Source of the DNA: Symbiodinium natans
Lineage: Eukaryota; Sar; Dinophyceae; Suessiales; Symbiodiniaceae
Assembly: GCA_905221605.1 (NCBI GenBank)
Contig: CAJNDS010002100.1
Location: 286,001 to 350,000 of the forward strand
Length of the DNA: 64,000 nt
Direction: 5' to 3'
The notes beneath the pieces were generated by a model. It saw only the letters and a list, made by a program, of their open reading frames with translations. It was not told the DNA's origin and searched no databases. Each line of letters starts with the position of its first letter. Position 1 is the first letter of the stretch. The translations under genes were made by a program, and so were the position numbers. Positions 18,913 through 30,455 of the stretch are shown here, piece after piece.

Positions 18913-18983
18913 TTCAAGTAGGGAGCCACGTTGGCCACGCCTCAGGCATCTGAGATCCCTGAAGGCCTCGATGTCCTGCAAGG
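18913..18983 (+). CDS. possible short exon
   Basis: An island between CCCTAAA and TTTAGGG with an AG at 18918-18919 and GTTTAGGG at the right. A frame with GATLATPQASEIPEGLDVLQ is open throughout. No family is recognised. Confidence 0.3.
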
Positions 18984-19054
18984 GTTTAGGGTTTAGGGTT
19001 TAGGGTTTGGGGTTTAGGGTTTAGGGTTTAGGGTTTAGGGTTTCGGGTTTAGTC
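18984..19054 (-). repeat. TTTAGGG array
   Basis: Ten units. Confidence 0.95.
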
Positions 19055-19159
19055 GGCCCAGCAAAACCTACCCGCGGAACACCTTTGCCAACCCCCTCCC
19101 ACCCCCCCAAGTTGTTCCAAGCGTCCTGAGGGTCCGACGTGCCCAAGATGTCTGTCGTT

Positions 19160-19315
19160 TGGCGATTTAAGGGTTGTTCCTGAAGTGACCTTGGAAGATC
19201 TGGAATTCTTGTTGCTATTACTTGAAGCGTCATGCGAAGATTTCAGGGGATATTCCTCTCAAGCTTGCCACCATTTTGGCAGCCCTGCTCTCTGATAATA
19301 CTGACCTCGCTAAGC
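19160..19315 (+). other. conserved upstream part of the KH duplication
   Basis: This segment is shared with 62643-62794 at high identity. One frame (TLEDLEFLLLLLEASCEDF) looks like an acidic-leucine helix and may be an upstream exon or the N-terminus; it hits a stop before the ATG. A block CCATTTTGGC resembles part of the dinoflagellate spliced leader but is absent from copy 2. Confidence 0.45.
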
Positions 19316-20198
19316 ATGGCGTTTGTGGATGTGTTTGCGACTTATCGATCCCTTGAGCTTCACGGGCAGCCTTGGGACCAGCCGTGGGGAGTCACACCCT
19401 ACCAGGTTCCCCCACGCCTCAATCGGCTGCTCTACGGCAGCCTGACTTTGTCAGAGTCCGTGTCCGAGAATGGCTCGGAGGACTATGGGAGCTCCGGCAG
19501 TGGAGATGTAGGTCGCTTGGAGTTGGATGGCAGCCCGTCCACAAATGAGCCAATGTATGTGGCGATTATGCCTCCTCCTGGCCTGAGCCAGGACATCGGT
19601 GACGTGGCAAAGGCTTACCCAGTGGGCCAGCGTGCCTCACTCGGTCTACCCATCCTGGCTTCTCCTAGTGGCTTCGCCAACAAGATTAATACCCCCCCCC
19701 CCGACTCCTTCCAGCACCAGGCCAGAAGCAGCGCAACTTCCAGAACTTCAACTTTGCCATCATCTTTAAAGGCTATGACCTGGAGAAGCATGCCGCCTTC
19801 GAGCTTGTCCCTCGCTTAATCGGCCGCAATGGCGACAACATGAAGAAAATCTACAGAACTGGGGTTGACGTACGCGTTCGTGGTCGCGGGAGTGGCTGGA
19901 AGGAAGTCAAGTCACCCCATGGCAACTGCGAAAGTGATGAACCGCTCCAGTTGGCTGTTTCGTGCCGTTCGGGGGAGATCAGGGAAGCGGTGTCCCTGGA
20001 TTGGGGAACAAGTGTTAACGTTCTTTGGGCCTTAGACAACCGTGAAGTCCTTTTGCAACCCTTTATATCCCTATAGGGCCCCCAACTCCACTCAGGTTCA
20101 AGGAGACAATGGTGCTGGTGAAAGGCATCGCGCAGCACTTCTGCCGCTTCTGTCACCAACGAAAGCTGGACTGCGTGGAGCTGTACGTGGTGCAGTAG
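19316..20198 (+). CDS. KH-domain RNA-binding protein, copy 1 (one frameshift)
   Basis: ATG at 19316 opens about 125 codons of linker (LHGQPWDQPWGVTPYQ, YVAIMPPPGLSQDIG). The frame is then lost in an 11-C run at 19692-19702 and resumes one frame over. The resumed frame gives a KH domain of the dinoflagellate type: FKGYDLEKHAAFELVPR, LIGRNGDNMKKI with the GXXG loop as GRNG, VRVRGRGSGWKEV, and SDEPLQLAVSC. A phase-2 GT-AG intron of 104 bases (19992-20095) precedes the C-terminal helix FKETMVLVKGIAQHF and LDCVELYVVQ, ending at TAG 20196. KH domains bind single-stranded RNA or DNA. The frameshift may be real or a homopolymer read error. Duplicated homologous sequence begins upstream, at about 19160. 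Confidence 0.8.
19992..20095 (+). other. intron in KH gene copy 1
   Basis: GTCCCT...CACTCAG, phase 2. The matching intron in copy 2 is at 63528-63637. It is AT-rich and has no telomere-like repeat. Confidence 0.65.
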
Positions 20199-20516
20199 AG
20201 GCTGGGGGTTCATCTGGAAACTTTTTTTGTTAGGGACCCCAATCACTATATAATGTAAGCCTAGATGCAAAGATATCACCCATAGAACTTCATATCTTGA
20301 GGGCACCCAAAGCCGTGTGGCTCATCCCAGTATGTCATAGTGTTGGGCCATGATGCGTTAATTAGACGGCAGTAGCCACACAGCAATACTTGCAACTAGA
20401 TTGTGCTGATACATGTTGACAGTACGTGTGTGCCCGTGTATACTTGTTGATACTCAGTTTCCTCATTCATGTTCATGCAATTGTATTACTCCCAAGTGCA
20501 GAGTCATGATTTTTTT

Positions 20517-20804
20517 TCATCTGGTGCGTGGCTGCCCTTTTGCGACAATTGCGGCGGAATCACGCTTCCGATAGAGCCGCGAATCCACGGGGAGTCGCAG
20601 TAGGTATAGGCAGTCACTCCCTGTTGGACTCAGCAGCCGGGGCCAGCGGTATCTGTTCATGCTAGCGATCGACAACATGTAGTCGGTTTTAGCGTTGTAA
20701 CTATCAGACGCCACAAGGTGTGTACCGGTCACTGGCCAACGCGCTCCGTCGCGGCTCTGCCACCAGCAATTAGGACCGCATGCAACGATCAGGAAACTGT
20801 TTGA
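20517..20804 (-). CDS. unknown protein, C-terminal exon
   Basis: On the minus strand an acceptor-like CAAACAG is followed by an open frame to TGA at 20517-20519. It begins FLIVACGPNCWWQSRDGARW and continues with THLVASDSYNAKTDYMLSIA. It has balanced composition, no repeat, and ends convergently with the KH gene. I do not recognise the family. The first part (Cys-Gly-Pro-Asn-Cys-Trp-Trp) looks structured. Upstream exons would lie in or beyond the tandem duplication to the right. Confidence 0.45.
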   Translation of the reverse strand, partial: SNSFLIVACGPNCWWQSRDGARWPVTGTHLVASDSYNAKTDYMLSIASMNRYRWPRLLSPTGSDCLYLLRLPVDSRLYRKRDSAAIVAKGQPRTR

Positions 20805-20879
20805 CAGGGGTGCAGGGCAAGCGAAGCACCGATGGATCCCAGAGCTTGGCAGCCCCCGATTTGTAGACGCGCAGTGTTA

Positions 20880-21247
20880 GGGTTTAGGTTTAGGGTATGG
20901 GGCCACTGCCCGAATACCCCCAGAAGCCTGTGAAACTTATCCTTCGGTGAGTCGCGCCGGATGGCCTGCGCCCGTAGAACCATGGTGCACCTGATCAAGG
21001 GCTCGATGCCACCTGAAGCTGTGAGTTGCAGGTGTGTTTTCAGCTGCTAACTTGAACTGCGAGCTGCGACATCTCTGTGGCATCTTGCCTAATGTAACAC
21101 GTGGGATCTTTAGCCTGAGGTTTGAAAAAACAAAACCTCTTCCAGTTCCCATTTCATTCGGCTCTGGGTTAGGCCACGGCGTGAATGGATGCAAGCGAGC
21201 AAACTGCTCGTCACCGCACCAGAAGACAAGGAAAGGAAGGAGCCAAG
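20880..21247. repeat. tandem duplication, copy 1
   Basis: Matches 21286-21583 over most of its length, for example CTTATCCTTCGGTGAG, GCACCTGATCAAGGGCTCGA, GGCATCTTGCCTAATGTAAC and GGATGCAAGCGAGCAAA. Indels of up to about 40 bp separate the copies. Both begin with GGTTTAGGTTTAGGG. Confidence 0.8.
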
Positions 21248-21285
21248 CGAAGCGCCTGGCCGAACCCTGTCTGTAGGCTTGCAGG

Positions 21286-21583
21286 GTTAGGGTTTAGGTT
21301 TAGGGTTTAGGGCCATTGCCCGCATAGCCACAGAAGCCCCGACACTTATCCTTCGGTGAGACGTGCCGGATGGCCTGCGCCCGTAGAACCACGGTGCACC
21401 TGATCAAGGGCTCGATGTCGCCCAGAAGCCGCGAACCTGCGGTCATCTCTGTGGCATCTTGCCTAATGTAACATTTGGGGTCTTGTGGATGATGTTTGCC
21501 AAAGCAAATCACCTTATCCATTTCCATCTCATGCGGCTCAGTGGTTCACCCACGGCATGAATGGATGCAAGCGAGCAAAATGA
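21286..21583. repeat. tandem duplication, copy 2
   Basis: The shorter partner of 20880-21247. The conserved blocks may mark a gene or non-coding RNA, but substitutions fall in all frames and I cannot assign one. Confidence 0.8.
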
Positions 21584-21589
21584 ACTCGT

Positions 21590-21712
21590 GCATCTCTACT
21601 GTACAGTATACTCTACAGTACAATATACTATATAGTATAGTATATTATATAGTACAGTATACTATAGTAATAGTATATAGTATAGTATAGTATACTATAC
21701 TCGTATGTTCGA
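21590..21712. repeat. ACTATA/TACAGTATAC palindromic AT tract
   Basis: Self-complementary repeats of TATAGTA and TACAGTATAC; prone to hairpins or cruciforms. Confidence 0.9.
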
Positions 21713-23081
<1,369 letters not shown>

Positions 23082-23461
23082 CATGGCCAAAAGCCCGGGA
23101 GTTTGTGCGCTTTGCAGCAAGAACGGTTTCCTCCTCCTGGTGCAAGTTACGCACACTCTGCGGCTGTGGCATGCTTGACCTTGGTGCTCATTCACAAAGC
23201 ACTTCTGTGCCACTGTCCCCTTGTTTTCCCCTGTAGAATCGGTAGGGTTAAGAACCTCCAAAACCCGAAGCTGTAGCTCCTGAACCTGCAAGCCAAATCC
23301 CACCCTAAACCCTTAAACCCTAAACCCCTAAACACCAAGCTCCTCACCCCTAAGCCCCAAACCCTAAAACCCCCGAACCCCAAACTCCCAAACCCCAACC
23401 CCCAACCCCCAACCCCGAACCCCAAACCTCAACCCTACAAACCCTAAATCTCCTGAAGCCT

Positions 23462-23551
23462 GAGTGGCTCCCAGCGGAGGCCTCCCAGTGGGAGCCCGCG
23501 CTCGGCCTGCTCGGCCGCGCCTCGCCGCGGACCCGGGATGAGGCACCGAGG
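23462..23551 (+). CDS. PPR-repeat exon
   Basis: Exactly 30 codons up to GTTTAGGG at 23552: WLPAEASQWEPALGLLGRAS, then PRTRDEAPR. Gln-Trp-Glu-Pro-Ala-Leu-Gly-Leu-Leu is a clear PPR helix B. Degenerate CCCTAAA precedes it. Confidence 0.6.
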
Positions 23552-23584
23552 GTTTAGGGTTTAGGGTTTAGGGTTTAGGGTTTA
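23552..23584 (-). repeat. TTTAGGG tract at presumed intron start
   Basis: Begins at the exon edge. Confidence 0.9.
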
Positions 23585-23867
23585 GGCTCTCCCGAAACCC
23601 TGGAGACGAAATGGACATGCCTTCCTGGCTGCGAGCCTAAGAGCCCTCAACCTCAAAACCAAGACCCTGGCCTACAGAAAAGGCCCCATACAGGACCCAG
23701 GGCAGGCCCGATTCCTTTTAGGGTTTAGGGTTTGCAGGGACCCAGAGTGGGCTTTCTTCCTCTTTTTTTGGGGTTTAGGTTCTCTTTAAAAACCCCTTTT
23801 GTGCCAAAAGGTGCACCTTTTGCTTGCTACGTTACTCTTGGGCCTAGCATGTCATGGCAGGAATACC

Positions 23868-24066
23868 AGAAGTGAGCGACATGTAGTGGAGTTCCAGAAG
23901 TGAGCGACATGTAGTGGAGTGCCCACGTCGGGTTCAGGTTCGAGGGTTTGGGGTGGAGTGCCCATGTCGGGTTCAGGGTTTCGGGTTTAGGGTTTTGGAG
24001 GGTTTTGGAGGGTTTTGGAGGGTTTTGGAGGGGTTTTGGAGGGTTTTGGAGGGTTTTGGAGGGTTT
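23868..24066 (+). repeat. short tandem repeats and GGGTTTTGGA minisatellite
   Basis: A 32 bp direct duplication (GAAGTGAGCGACATGTAG core) is followed by two GTGCCCA.GTCGGGTTCAGG units, and then about seven copies of GGGTTTTGGA at 23991-24066. Confidence 0.85.
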
Positions 24067-24241
24067 GGGGTTTAGGGTTTAGGGTGTAGGGTGTAGGGTT
24101 TATTTAGGGTTTAGGGTTTAGGAGATTAGTGTCCGGAACCCCCACTATAAGAGCCTTTCACGCGCAGCGACGGAGGTGACCTGCACAGCGGTGCTGAGCG
24201 CAGCCAGGCGCTCTGCTTTTCAGGTTTGAAGACTTTTGGCA

Positions 24242-24545
24242 CCTAAACCCTAAACCCTAAACCCTAAACCCTAAACCCTAAACCCTAAACCCTAAACCCG
24301 AAACCCTAAACCCTAAACCCTAAACCCTAAACCCTAAACCCTAAACCCTAAACCCTAAACCCTAAACCCTAAACCCTAAACCCTAAACCCTAAACCCTAA
24401 ACCCTAAACCCTAAACCCTAAACCCTAAACCCTAAACCCTAAACCTAACCCTAAACCCTAAACCCTAAACCCTAAACCCTAAACCCTAAACCCTAAACCC
24501 TAAACCCTAAGCCCTAAACCCTAAACCCTAAACCCTAAACCCTAT
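24242..24545 (+). repeat. CCCTAAA array, about 300 bp
   Basis: About 43 units, nearly perfect, with single CCCGAAA, CCTAA and CCCTAAG variants. Confidence 0.97.
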
Positions 24546-24620
24546 GGGGTATTGGGTCCTTGCGGAGGGCCTCCGGTGCTTGGCCAATGGCCTTGGCCTT
24601 GCTCGCCGCCATGGAGCCAG
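24546..24620 (+). CDS. PPR-repeat exon
   Basis: The frame SLRRASGAWPMALALLAAME carries the Trp...ALALL..ME pattern of PPR helix B. It is flanked on the left by the 300 bp CCCTAAA array and ends at a likely GC donor (CCAG|GCGCAG). TTTAGGG follows at 24676. Confidence 0.6.
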
Positions 24621-24675
24621 GCGCAGAACATTCTTGTGGAATCTAAGTGCCTCCTTGTTTTGCAAAAAGGGGGCT

Positions 24676-24750
24676 TCGGGTTTAGGGTTTAGGGTTTAGG
24701 GTTAAGGTTTTAGGGTTTAAGGTTTATGGTTTAGGGTTTAGGGTTTATCC
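24676..24750 (-). repeat. TTTAGGG tract
   Basis: TTTAGGG with some TTTAAGG and TTTATGG variants. Confidence 0.85.
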
Positions 24751-24896
24751 TAAGTGAATGGGTTATTTCGTGGCCAGTCGTGAACGTTGGAGGAAAGCGT
24801 ATGAATGACGCACAGCGCTGATGAATCACGCACGATCCATAGTTTAGCCTCCATAATCATAAGCAATATCATAGTTCATATTATCATCAAAATCAT

Positions 24897-25475
24897 TGTC
24901 ATACATTGCTGTATGGTCTGTTGCTATATGGTTAGATTGTTATAGTGTTATATGGTTCTGTTGCTATATGGTTATACTGCTATATTTATTGTTATATTGT
25001 TATATTGTCATATTGTCATATTGTTATATTGTTATATTGTTATATTGTTATATGGTTTTATTGTTATATTGTTATATTGTTTTATTGTTATATTGTTATA
25101 TTGTTATATTGTTATATTGTTGTATTGTGGTATTGTTATATTGTTATATTGTGATATTGTTATATTGTTATATGTTTTTTTATGGTTATATGGTTATGTG
25201 GTTATATGGTTATATTGTTATATTGTTATATGGTTATATTGTTATATTGTTGTATTGTTATATTGTTATATTGTTGTATTGTTGTATTGTTGTATTGTTG
25301 TATTGTCGTATTGTTGTATTGTTGTATGGTTATATTGCTATGCCGTTCTATTGTTATATTGTTACAACGTTATATCGTTCTATCGTTATATCGCTGTATT
25401 GCTTTTTTTTATGTCATTGCTATACTGTTGTCGTGCTGTATTTCTTGCACTATTATTTGATTGTTATACTCTTCT
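24897..25475 (+). repeat. TATTGTTA 8-bp minisatellite
   Basis: About 70 copies of TTGTTATA with common GTTGTA and GGTTATA variants, flanked by diverged copies. The 198- and 177-codon Tyr/Ile/Leu-rich frames come from the repeat. Confidence 0.95.
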
Positions 25476-25515
25476 ACTGCTATAATCCCTGAACCCCACA
25501 CTGCTCAGCACAGCC

Positions 25516-25614
25516 CCAAGCCCGGAAGCCAACGAGTGCGGTGGGAGGGCGCCTGCACCCTACGGACGTCACCTTCAACGTGGCGGTGGCGGCCGCGTCT
25601 TCGGGTCAGAGGCG
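25516..25614 (+). CDS. PPR-repeat exon
   Basis: The frame runs from about 25516 to a donor GGCG|GTTTAGGG at 25615 and includes GRLHPTDVTFNVAVAAASSG. PTDVTFNVAVAAAS is a PPR linker and helix A, and the following Gly-Gln matches the turn. Acceptor candidates CTCAG and CACAG lie at 25504-25513. Confidence 0.65.
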
Positions 25615-25672
25615 GTTTAGGGTTTAGGGTTTAGGGTTTAGGGTTTAGGGTTTAGGGTTTAGGGTTTAGGAA
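25615..25672 (-). repeat. TTTAGGG array at presumed intron start
   Basis: Eight perfect units beginning at the exon edge. Confidence 0.95.
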
Positions 25673-26464
25673 TATTGTCATGGAATCTCCAACCCTTGAG
25701 GCCCTTAAGGGTTCAACGGTTGAGGGTTGTTTCTTGGGGTTTAGAGGGTTTCAGTTTCAGGCCTCAGGGGATTCAGGTCGAGGGGTTGGATCATCAACCC
25801 AGCTCTCTGTCGACACCGGCACCTTACACCGAGACCCCAAGCTCGAGAAAGCACCGCGAGCGCTCAAGACATACCTTCATTGAGCCATACATAGTTTAAG
25901 CTTCATTCCCAAAGTGACCAACTCTGGAAAATTTGGCTGCAAGCGCTACAAGCCCTATGACTCTCAAGCCATATCCCTTCGGGGTGTTTGTCGCTTCTTT
26001 GGTTTTACTTCAGCGCAGCAAGAAAGCCCACAAGCAACCCGAAATAAGCCCTCTCTACGTTCCGAACCCTAATCTCCAGGGCCTGGCGCCCTGCAAGCCC
26101 CAAGCCCGGAGCCCTACACTCTAGAACCCGATAAACCCTTGAACCCTATGAGCTCCAGAGCCCTACAAGCCCCCGCACCCCTAGACCCTAAACTCTAGAA
26201 CTCGAAGCCCTAAACCCTAAACTCTAGAAGGCTAAGCCCTAAACCCCCACTCCAGAACTTTAACCCTAAACCCTCAACTCCACAACCCTGATCTCTTAAC
26301 CCTAAACCCCAAACCCTGAACCCTAAACCCTACCCTGATCCACTGCAGGCTTTTGCCATGTCAAGGCGATTCCACAGACAGAATCGCTAATTCTACCAAT
26401 TAGTAATTTTATTCTGTAGTTCAGTCTCCAAGTGGATGCTTCGAGATCGTCCGAGTGATTGTTT
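25673..26464. other. unique sequence and degenerate CCCTAAA
   Basis: Two frames of about 70 codons at 25675-25899 are of unknown status. From 26130 the sequence is degenerate CCCTAAA. Confidence 0.35.
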
Positions 26465-26815
26465 GCATAAACCCTAAACCCCAAACCCTAAACCCTAAGC
26501 CCTCTAGAACCCTATCCCTCAACCCTGAACACTAAAGGCCCCAAAGCCCCAAGCCTGGGAGTCCACAACCCTAAACCCTAAACCCCAAACCCTAAGCCCT
26601 ACGCCCCAAGCTCCAAACCCCAAACCCTAAACCCTACACCCTAAGCCCTAAGCCCTACGCCCTTAGCCCTAAACCTGAGCTCCAAACGCCCTAAAGCCCC
26701 CAGCTCCAGAAGCTCTAAGCCCTGAGCCCTGAAACTCCAACAGCCCTAAACGTACCCCTAAGAAGCCCCTAAACCCTAAACCCTAAACCCTAAACCCTAA
26801 ACCCTGAAAGCCCTA
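26465..26815 (+). repeat. degenerate CCCTAAA array
   Basis: CCCTAAA with CCCTAAG, CCCCAAG and CTCCAA variants; the purest part is 26767-26807. Confidence 0.85.
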
Positions 26816-26822
26816 CCCCCAG

Positions 26823-26929
26823 GTGGGCCCTGGCCCTGCGCCTGGCGCTGGCCGCCACCCGTGGCGCCAACGCCGCCCTCCAGGCGCTGCGCGACGCTTG
26901 GAGGAGGGCGCTGGCGAGGACCGGGCTGG
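26823..26929 (+). CDS. PPR-like exon
   Basis: CCCTACCCCCAG ends at 26822 and GTTTAGGG begins at 26930. The frame is Ala/Leu/Arg-rich: WALALRLALAATRGANAALQ, then ALRDAWRRALA. It shows two helix-B-like Trp..AL units around a helix A, as in dinoflagellate PPR arrays. The codons are strongly GC-rich. This is a clean acceptor-island-donor case. Confidence 0.6.
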
Positions 26930-27118
26930 GTTTAGGGTTTAGGGTTTAGGGTTTAGGGTTTAGGGTTTAGGGTTTAGGGTTTAGGGTTTAGGGTTTAGGG
27001 TTTAGGGTTTAGGGTTTAGGGTTCAGGGTTCAGGGTTCAGGGTTTAGGGTTGAGGGTTTAGGGTTTGTGGTTTAGGGTTTAGGGTATGGGGTTTAGGGTT
27101 TAGGGTTTAGGGTTTATA
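26930..27118 (-). repeat. TTTAGGG array, about 190 bp
   Basis: About 26 units with TTCAGGG, TTGAGGG and TTTGTGG variants near the right end. Confidence 0.95.
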
Positions 27119-27310
27119 TAGTACTATTCGCAGAGTAGAGTAAGAGAATAGTGGAATAGTCGAAGAATAGAATAGTCGAAGATAGGAACAAGAAGAACTG
27201 AATAATACAATCATAGATTAATAGATTAATCTGAGAATGGAATGAACGTTAGAATGTTAGAATGATAGAGTAGTAGAAGAACACAAGATTATGATAAGAC
27301 AATAAGGCTC
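27119..27310 (+). repeat. AGAATAG-rich low-complexity tract
   Basis: AT-rich purine-biased repeats of GAATAG, TAGAAT and GATTAATAGATTAATC. Confidence 0.75.
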
Positions 27311-27715
27311 CGGATGAAGTTCAGGTTTTCGGTTTCGAAGAACCTTTGCCCATGTAGGCGTTCTGTGTAGGCTTCACGATCGCGTGCTTGGAAAGCGGTG
27401 CCAGGAAAGCCTATGCTATGACCATATATTAAGACTCTCCACCCCACTACCAGGAGAAGAACTGCCATTTAGGGTTTAGGGTTTAAGATTCAGGGCTTAG
27501 GGTTACAAGCAAGACAGCATACCCTTTCTGATTAACTCGGCTCCTATATTACCCTTAGCCCTCATCCCCCAAAACCGAAACTTGATAAACCCTCAAACCT
27601 TCAAACCCTCCAACCCTCCAACCCTTCAACCCTCAAACCCTCAAACCGCCCAAACCCTAATACCCTCAAGCCCTAGAAGCCTATGACTCCAAAACCCCCA
27701 CCCCCCCCCTCGCCC
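27311..27715. other. unique sequence and CCCTCAA-like repeats
   Basis: CCCTCAAA-type units at 27585-27665; otherwise nothing recognised. Confidence 0.5.
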
Positions 27716-27810
27716 CCCTTAAAAACCCAGACGGAGAGGCTGGCGTTGATGCCGGCGTGCGGCGTGCTAGCGGACTGCATCAGCCCCTGGGACTTCGGGT
27801 CCACCCAGAT
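27716..27810 (+). CDS. possible exon, unknown protein
   Basis: A GC-rich open frame with ERLALMPACGVLADCISPWD. It may be a degraded PPR-like helix pair, but the match is weak. G-rich low complexity follows. Confidence 0.25.
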
Positions 27811-28302
27811 CGTCCAAAATGGGGGGGGGGGGGGTTTCCAACAATGTGGGGGTGCCCCTGTTGGCGCTTTTTTAAAAGGATGCTGTCTTTTTTTGGGTAT
27901 GTTTTGGGGTACCCCATCTTCGGAAATCCCCAAATAGCCAAGGACTCGAACATAACAGCTTAGCAATTTATGAATGAAGGGATCGAATACTATAGTCGTA
28001 GAGAAGACTACAATAACATAGCAATGCCCTAAAATACCAAGAGTCTTTAGGCCTTTAGAGAGGCTTCTTGGAGTTAGGGTTTGGGTTTTGGAATACTATG
28101 CGTTACTACTGTTTTGGTTCTGGGTTCCAATCTTCTTCCAGGGTTTACTCCTTACTCCAAAGTAGGGGCATGTTTGGGGGGGAGGGGGCCGAGCTCGCGC
28201 TCGTTTCGTTGATGGGCAGGCATGTCGCTCAGGAAGCGGTCTCCAAGTGCCAAGTGCCACATGTTCGAAGCAAGTAAGAGTAAAGAGTAAGAGAGAAAGA
28301 AG

Positions 28303-28385
28303 CCCCTAAACCCTAAACCCTAAGCCCTAAACCCTAAAGCCTAAACCCCAAACCTTGAACCGCAGACCCTAAACCCTAAGCCCAG
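28303..28385 (+). repeat. CCCTAAA array
   Basis: Short degenerate array. Confidence 0.85.
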
Positions 28386-28496
28386 GAGAAGCGAGTCGGG
28401 GGGGGGGGGGGGGGGGCAGCGCCGAAAGGCTGGCAGCAATGTGGGGCAAGGTCAGGCCCACCCCCCTCCAGCCCCCACCATGGGGGTTGAAATTCC

Positions 28497-28705
28497 CCAA
28501 ACCCTAAACCCTAAACCCTAAACCCTAAACCCTAAACCCTAAACCCTAAACCCTAAACCCTAAACCCTAAACCCTAAACCCTAAACCCTAAACCCTAAAC
28601 CCTAAACCCTAGACCCTAGACCCTAGACCCTAGACCCTAAACCCTAAGCCCTAAACCCTAAACCCTCAACCCCAAACCCTAACCTTGAACCCGAAACCCT
28701 AAAGG
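28497..28705 (+). repeat. CCCTAAA array with CCCTAGA block
   Basis: Canonical units, then five consecutive CCCTAGA variants at 28606-28637. Confidence 0.95.
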
Positions 28706-28925
28706 ATCATATGGGCAGTTCTCAAAGTTATGATCCCTTCTTGTGTGCCCTAAATAAGTAGGGCCCATTATAAAAGGACCCTGACTTAGAGATGTCACCA
28801 TCTGTGGCTCAGAGGTTTTTGAAGGCTAAAGAATATCGCCCAAGATCATGATAAAGATTTTTAGCTTTTGGGTGTAATTCAGCTCCTCAATTTGGGTCTC
28901 AGCGGGTACGGGTTCAGACCAGGTT

Positions 28926-29013
28926 ACTTGAGGTTCATGGGTAGTTCTAAGTAGAGTTATAGGTAACTTTTCCTATAACCCCCCCACTTATGACTGCCCA
29001 TGAGCCTCCGAGT
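28926..29013. mobile_element. short family A element
   Basis: ACTTGAGGTTCATGGGTAG at the left and TGCCCATGAGCCTCCGAGT at the right, with a shortened interior (88 bp). Confidence 0.6.
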
Positions 29014-29017
29014 GGGA

Positions 29018-29412
29018 TCCCTAAACCCTAAACCCTAAGCCCTAAACCCCCTAAGCCCTCAGCCCTAAGCTCTAAACCCCAAAACCCTAAACCCTGAGCC
29101 CTAAGCTCTAAACCCAAACACCCTAAACCCTGAGCCCTAAACCCTAAACCCCAAAACCCTAAACCCCAAGCCCTAAACCCTAAACCCCAAAACCCTAAAC
29201 CCCCAGCGCTAAACCCTAAACCCCAAGCCCTAAACCCTAAACCCTAAACCCTAAACCCTAAACCCTAAACCCTAAACCCTAAACCCTAAACCCTAAACCC
29301 TAAACCCTAAACCCTAAACCCTAAACCCTAAACCCTGAACCCTAAACCCTGAACCCTAAACCCTAAACCCCAAAACCCTAAACCCCAAGCCCAAAACCCC
29401 AAGCCTTAAACC
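29018..29412 (+). repeat. CCCTAAA array, about 390 bp
   Basis: The left half has a higher-order pattern of CCCTAAA, CCCCAAAA and CCCTGAG; the right half is pure. Confidence 0.95.
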
Positions 29413-29415
29413 CAG

Positions 29416-29535
29416 GTTTCAACTCGCTGCTGGCGGCCCTGGGCTTGGATGGGCGGTGGCGCTGGGCCCTGGCCTGCGCGGGGCAGATGCCGCCGGGAGC
29501 CCAGGGAATCGCTGCCAGTCCTAAGCTCCTTTTAG
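29416..29535 (+). CDS. PPR-repeat exon
   Basis: The array ends in AAACCCAG at 29415. The frame reads FNSLLAALGLDGRWRWALAC, then AGQMPPGAQG. FNSLLAALG..GRWRWALACAGQM is PPR helix A plus helix B. The right edge is uncertain: CAG|GG at 29507, or the start of the GGTTCGGGTTTAGGG tract near 29535. Confidence 0.65.
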   Translation, partial: VSTRCWRPWAWMGGGAGPWPARGRCRREPRESLPVLSSF

Positions 29536-29659
29536 TAGGGTTCGGGTTTAGGGTTCAGCAGCTCCGGATCGAGCAGATTTACGGCTCGGATATAACACCC
29601 ACCCACCCAGAGAATCCCATAACATTAAGAAACCAAAAAGTATCTTCGTACAAAAGTTG

Positions 29660-30445
29660 GGGTGCCCACGTGCCTTGCCCACGATTTTTTGTGCCTTGCC
29701 CACGAACTTTTGTGCCTTGCCCACGAAGTTTTGTGCCTTGCCCACCAATTTTTGTGCCTTGCCCAGAAATTCTGTGCCTTGCCCACCAAATTTTTGTGCA
29801 TTGCCCACGGAATTTTGGTGCCTTGCCCACCAATTTTTGTGCCTTGCCCACGAATTTTGGCGCCTTGCCGACGATTTTTTGTGCCTTGCCACCAATTTGT
29901 GTGCCCGAAAAGTCGTGGCCACGAATTTTTGTGCCTTGCCGGGCGGGGGGGGGGGGGCTGGGGGGGGTGGGGGCGGGCTGGGGCGGGGTGGGGTGGGTGG
30001 GGGGGGTTTGTGCCTTGCCCACGAATTTTTGTGCCTTGCCCACGAATTTCGGTGCCTTGCCCACGAATTTTTGTGCCTTGCCCACGAATTTTGATGAATT
30101 TTGGTGCCTTGCCCACGAATTTTTGTGCCTTGCCCATGAAACTTTGGTGCCTTGCCCACGAGTTTTTGTGCCTGGCCCCCAATTTGTGTGCCCGAAAATT
30201 CGTGGGCAAGGCACAAAATTTCGTGGGCAAAGGCACAAATATTCGTGGGCAAGGCACAAGATTCGTGGGCAAGGCACAAAATTCGTGGACAAGGCACATT
30301 TTGGGGTTTTAAGCCTTGCCCAAGGGCCCAAAAATCCGAAACGTGCCTTGCCCACGAATTTTTGTGCCTGGCCCACGAATTTTTGTACCTTGCCCACGAA
30401 ATCTTGTGCCTTGCCCACGAATTTTTGTGCCTTTGCCCACGAAAC
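29660..30445. repeat. GTGCCTTGCCCACGAATTTT satellite with inverted block
   Basis: More than 25 copies of a 20-23 bp unit GTGCCTTGCCCACGAATTTT. The units are direct at 29660-30190, inverted at 30192-30300, then direct again. A poly-G block (29940-30008) and the landmark CCAATTTGTGTGCCCGAAAA (29890s and 30178) show a higher-order duplication. All six frames stay open, giving spurious ORFs of up to 429 codons. Confidence 0.95.
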
Positions 30446-30451
30446 CCATTA

Positions 30452-30455
<4 letters not shown>

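Noticed and set aside
19262-19290. Relic spliced leader (CCATTTTGGC) upstream of KH copy 1.
   Set aside because: Only ten bases match, the conserved TCAAG end is absent, and copy 2 lacks the block.
24896-25492. 198-codon Tyr/Ile/Leu-rich membrane-like protein.
   Set aside because: It is a translated 8-bp TATTGTTA minisatellite, open in three + frames.
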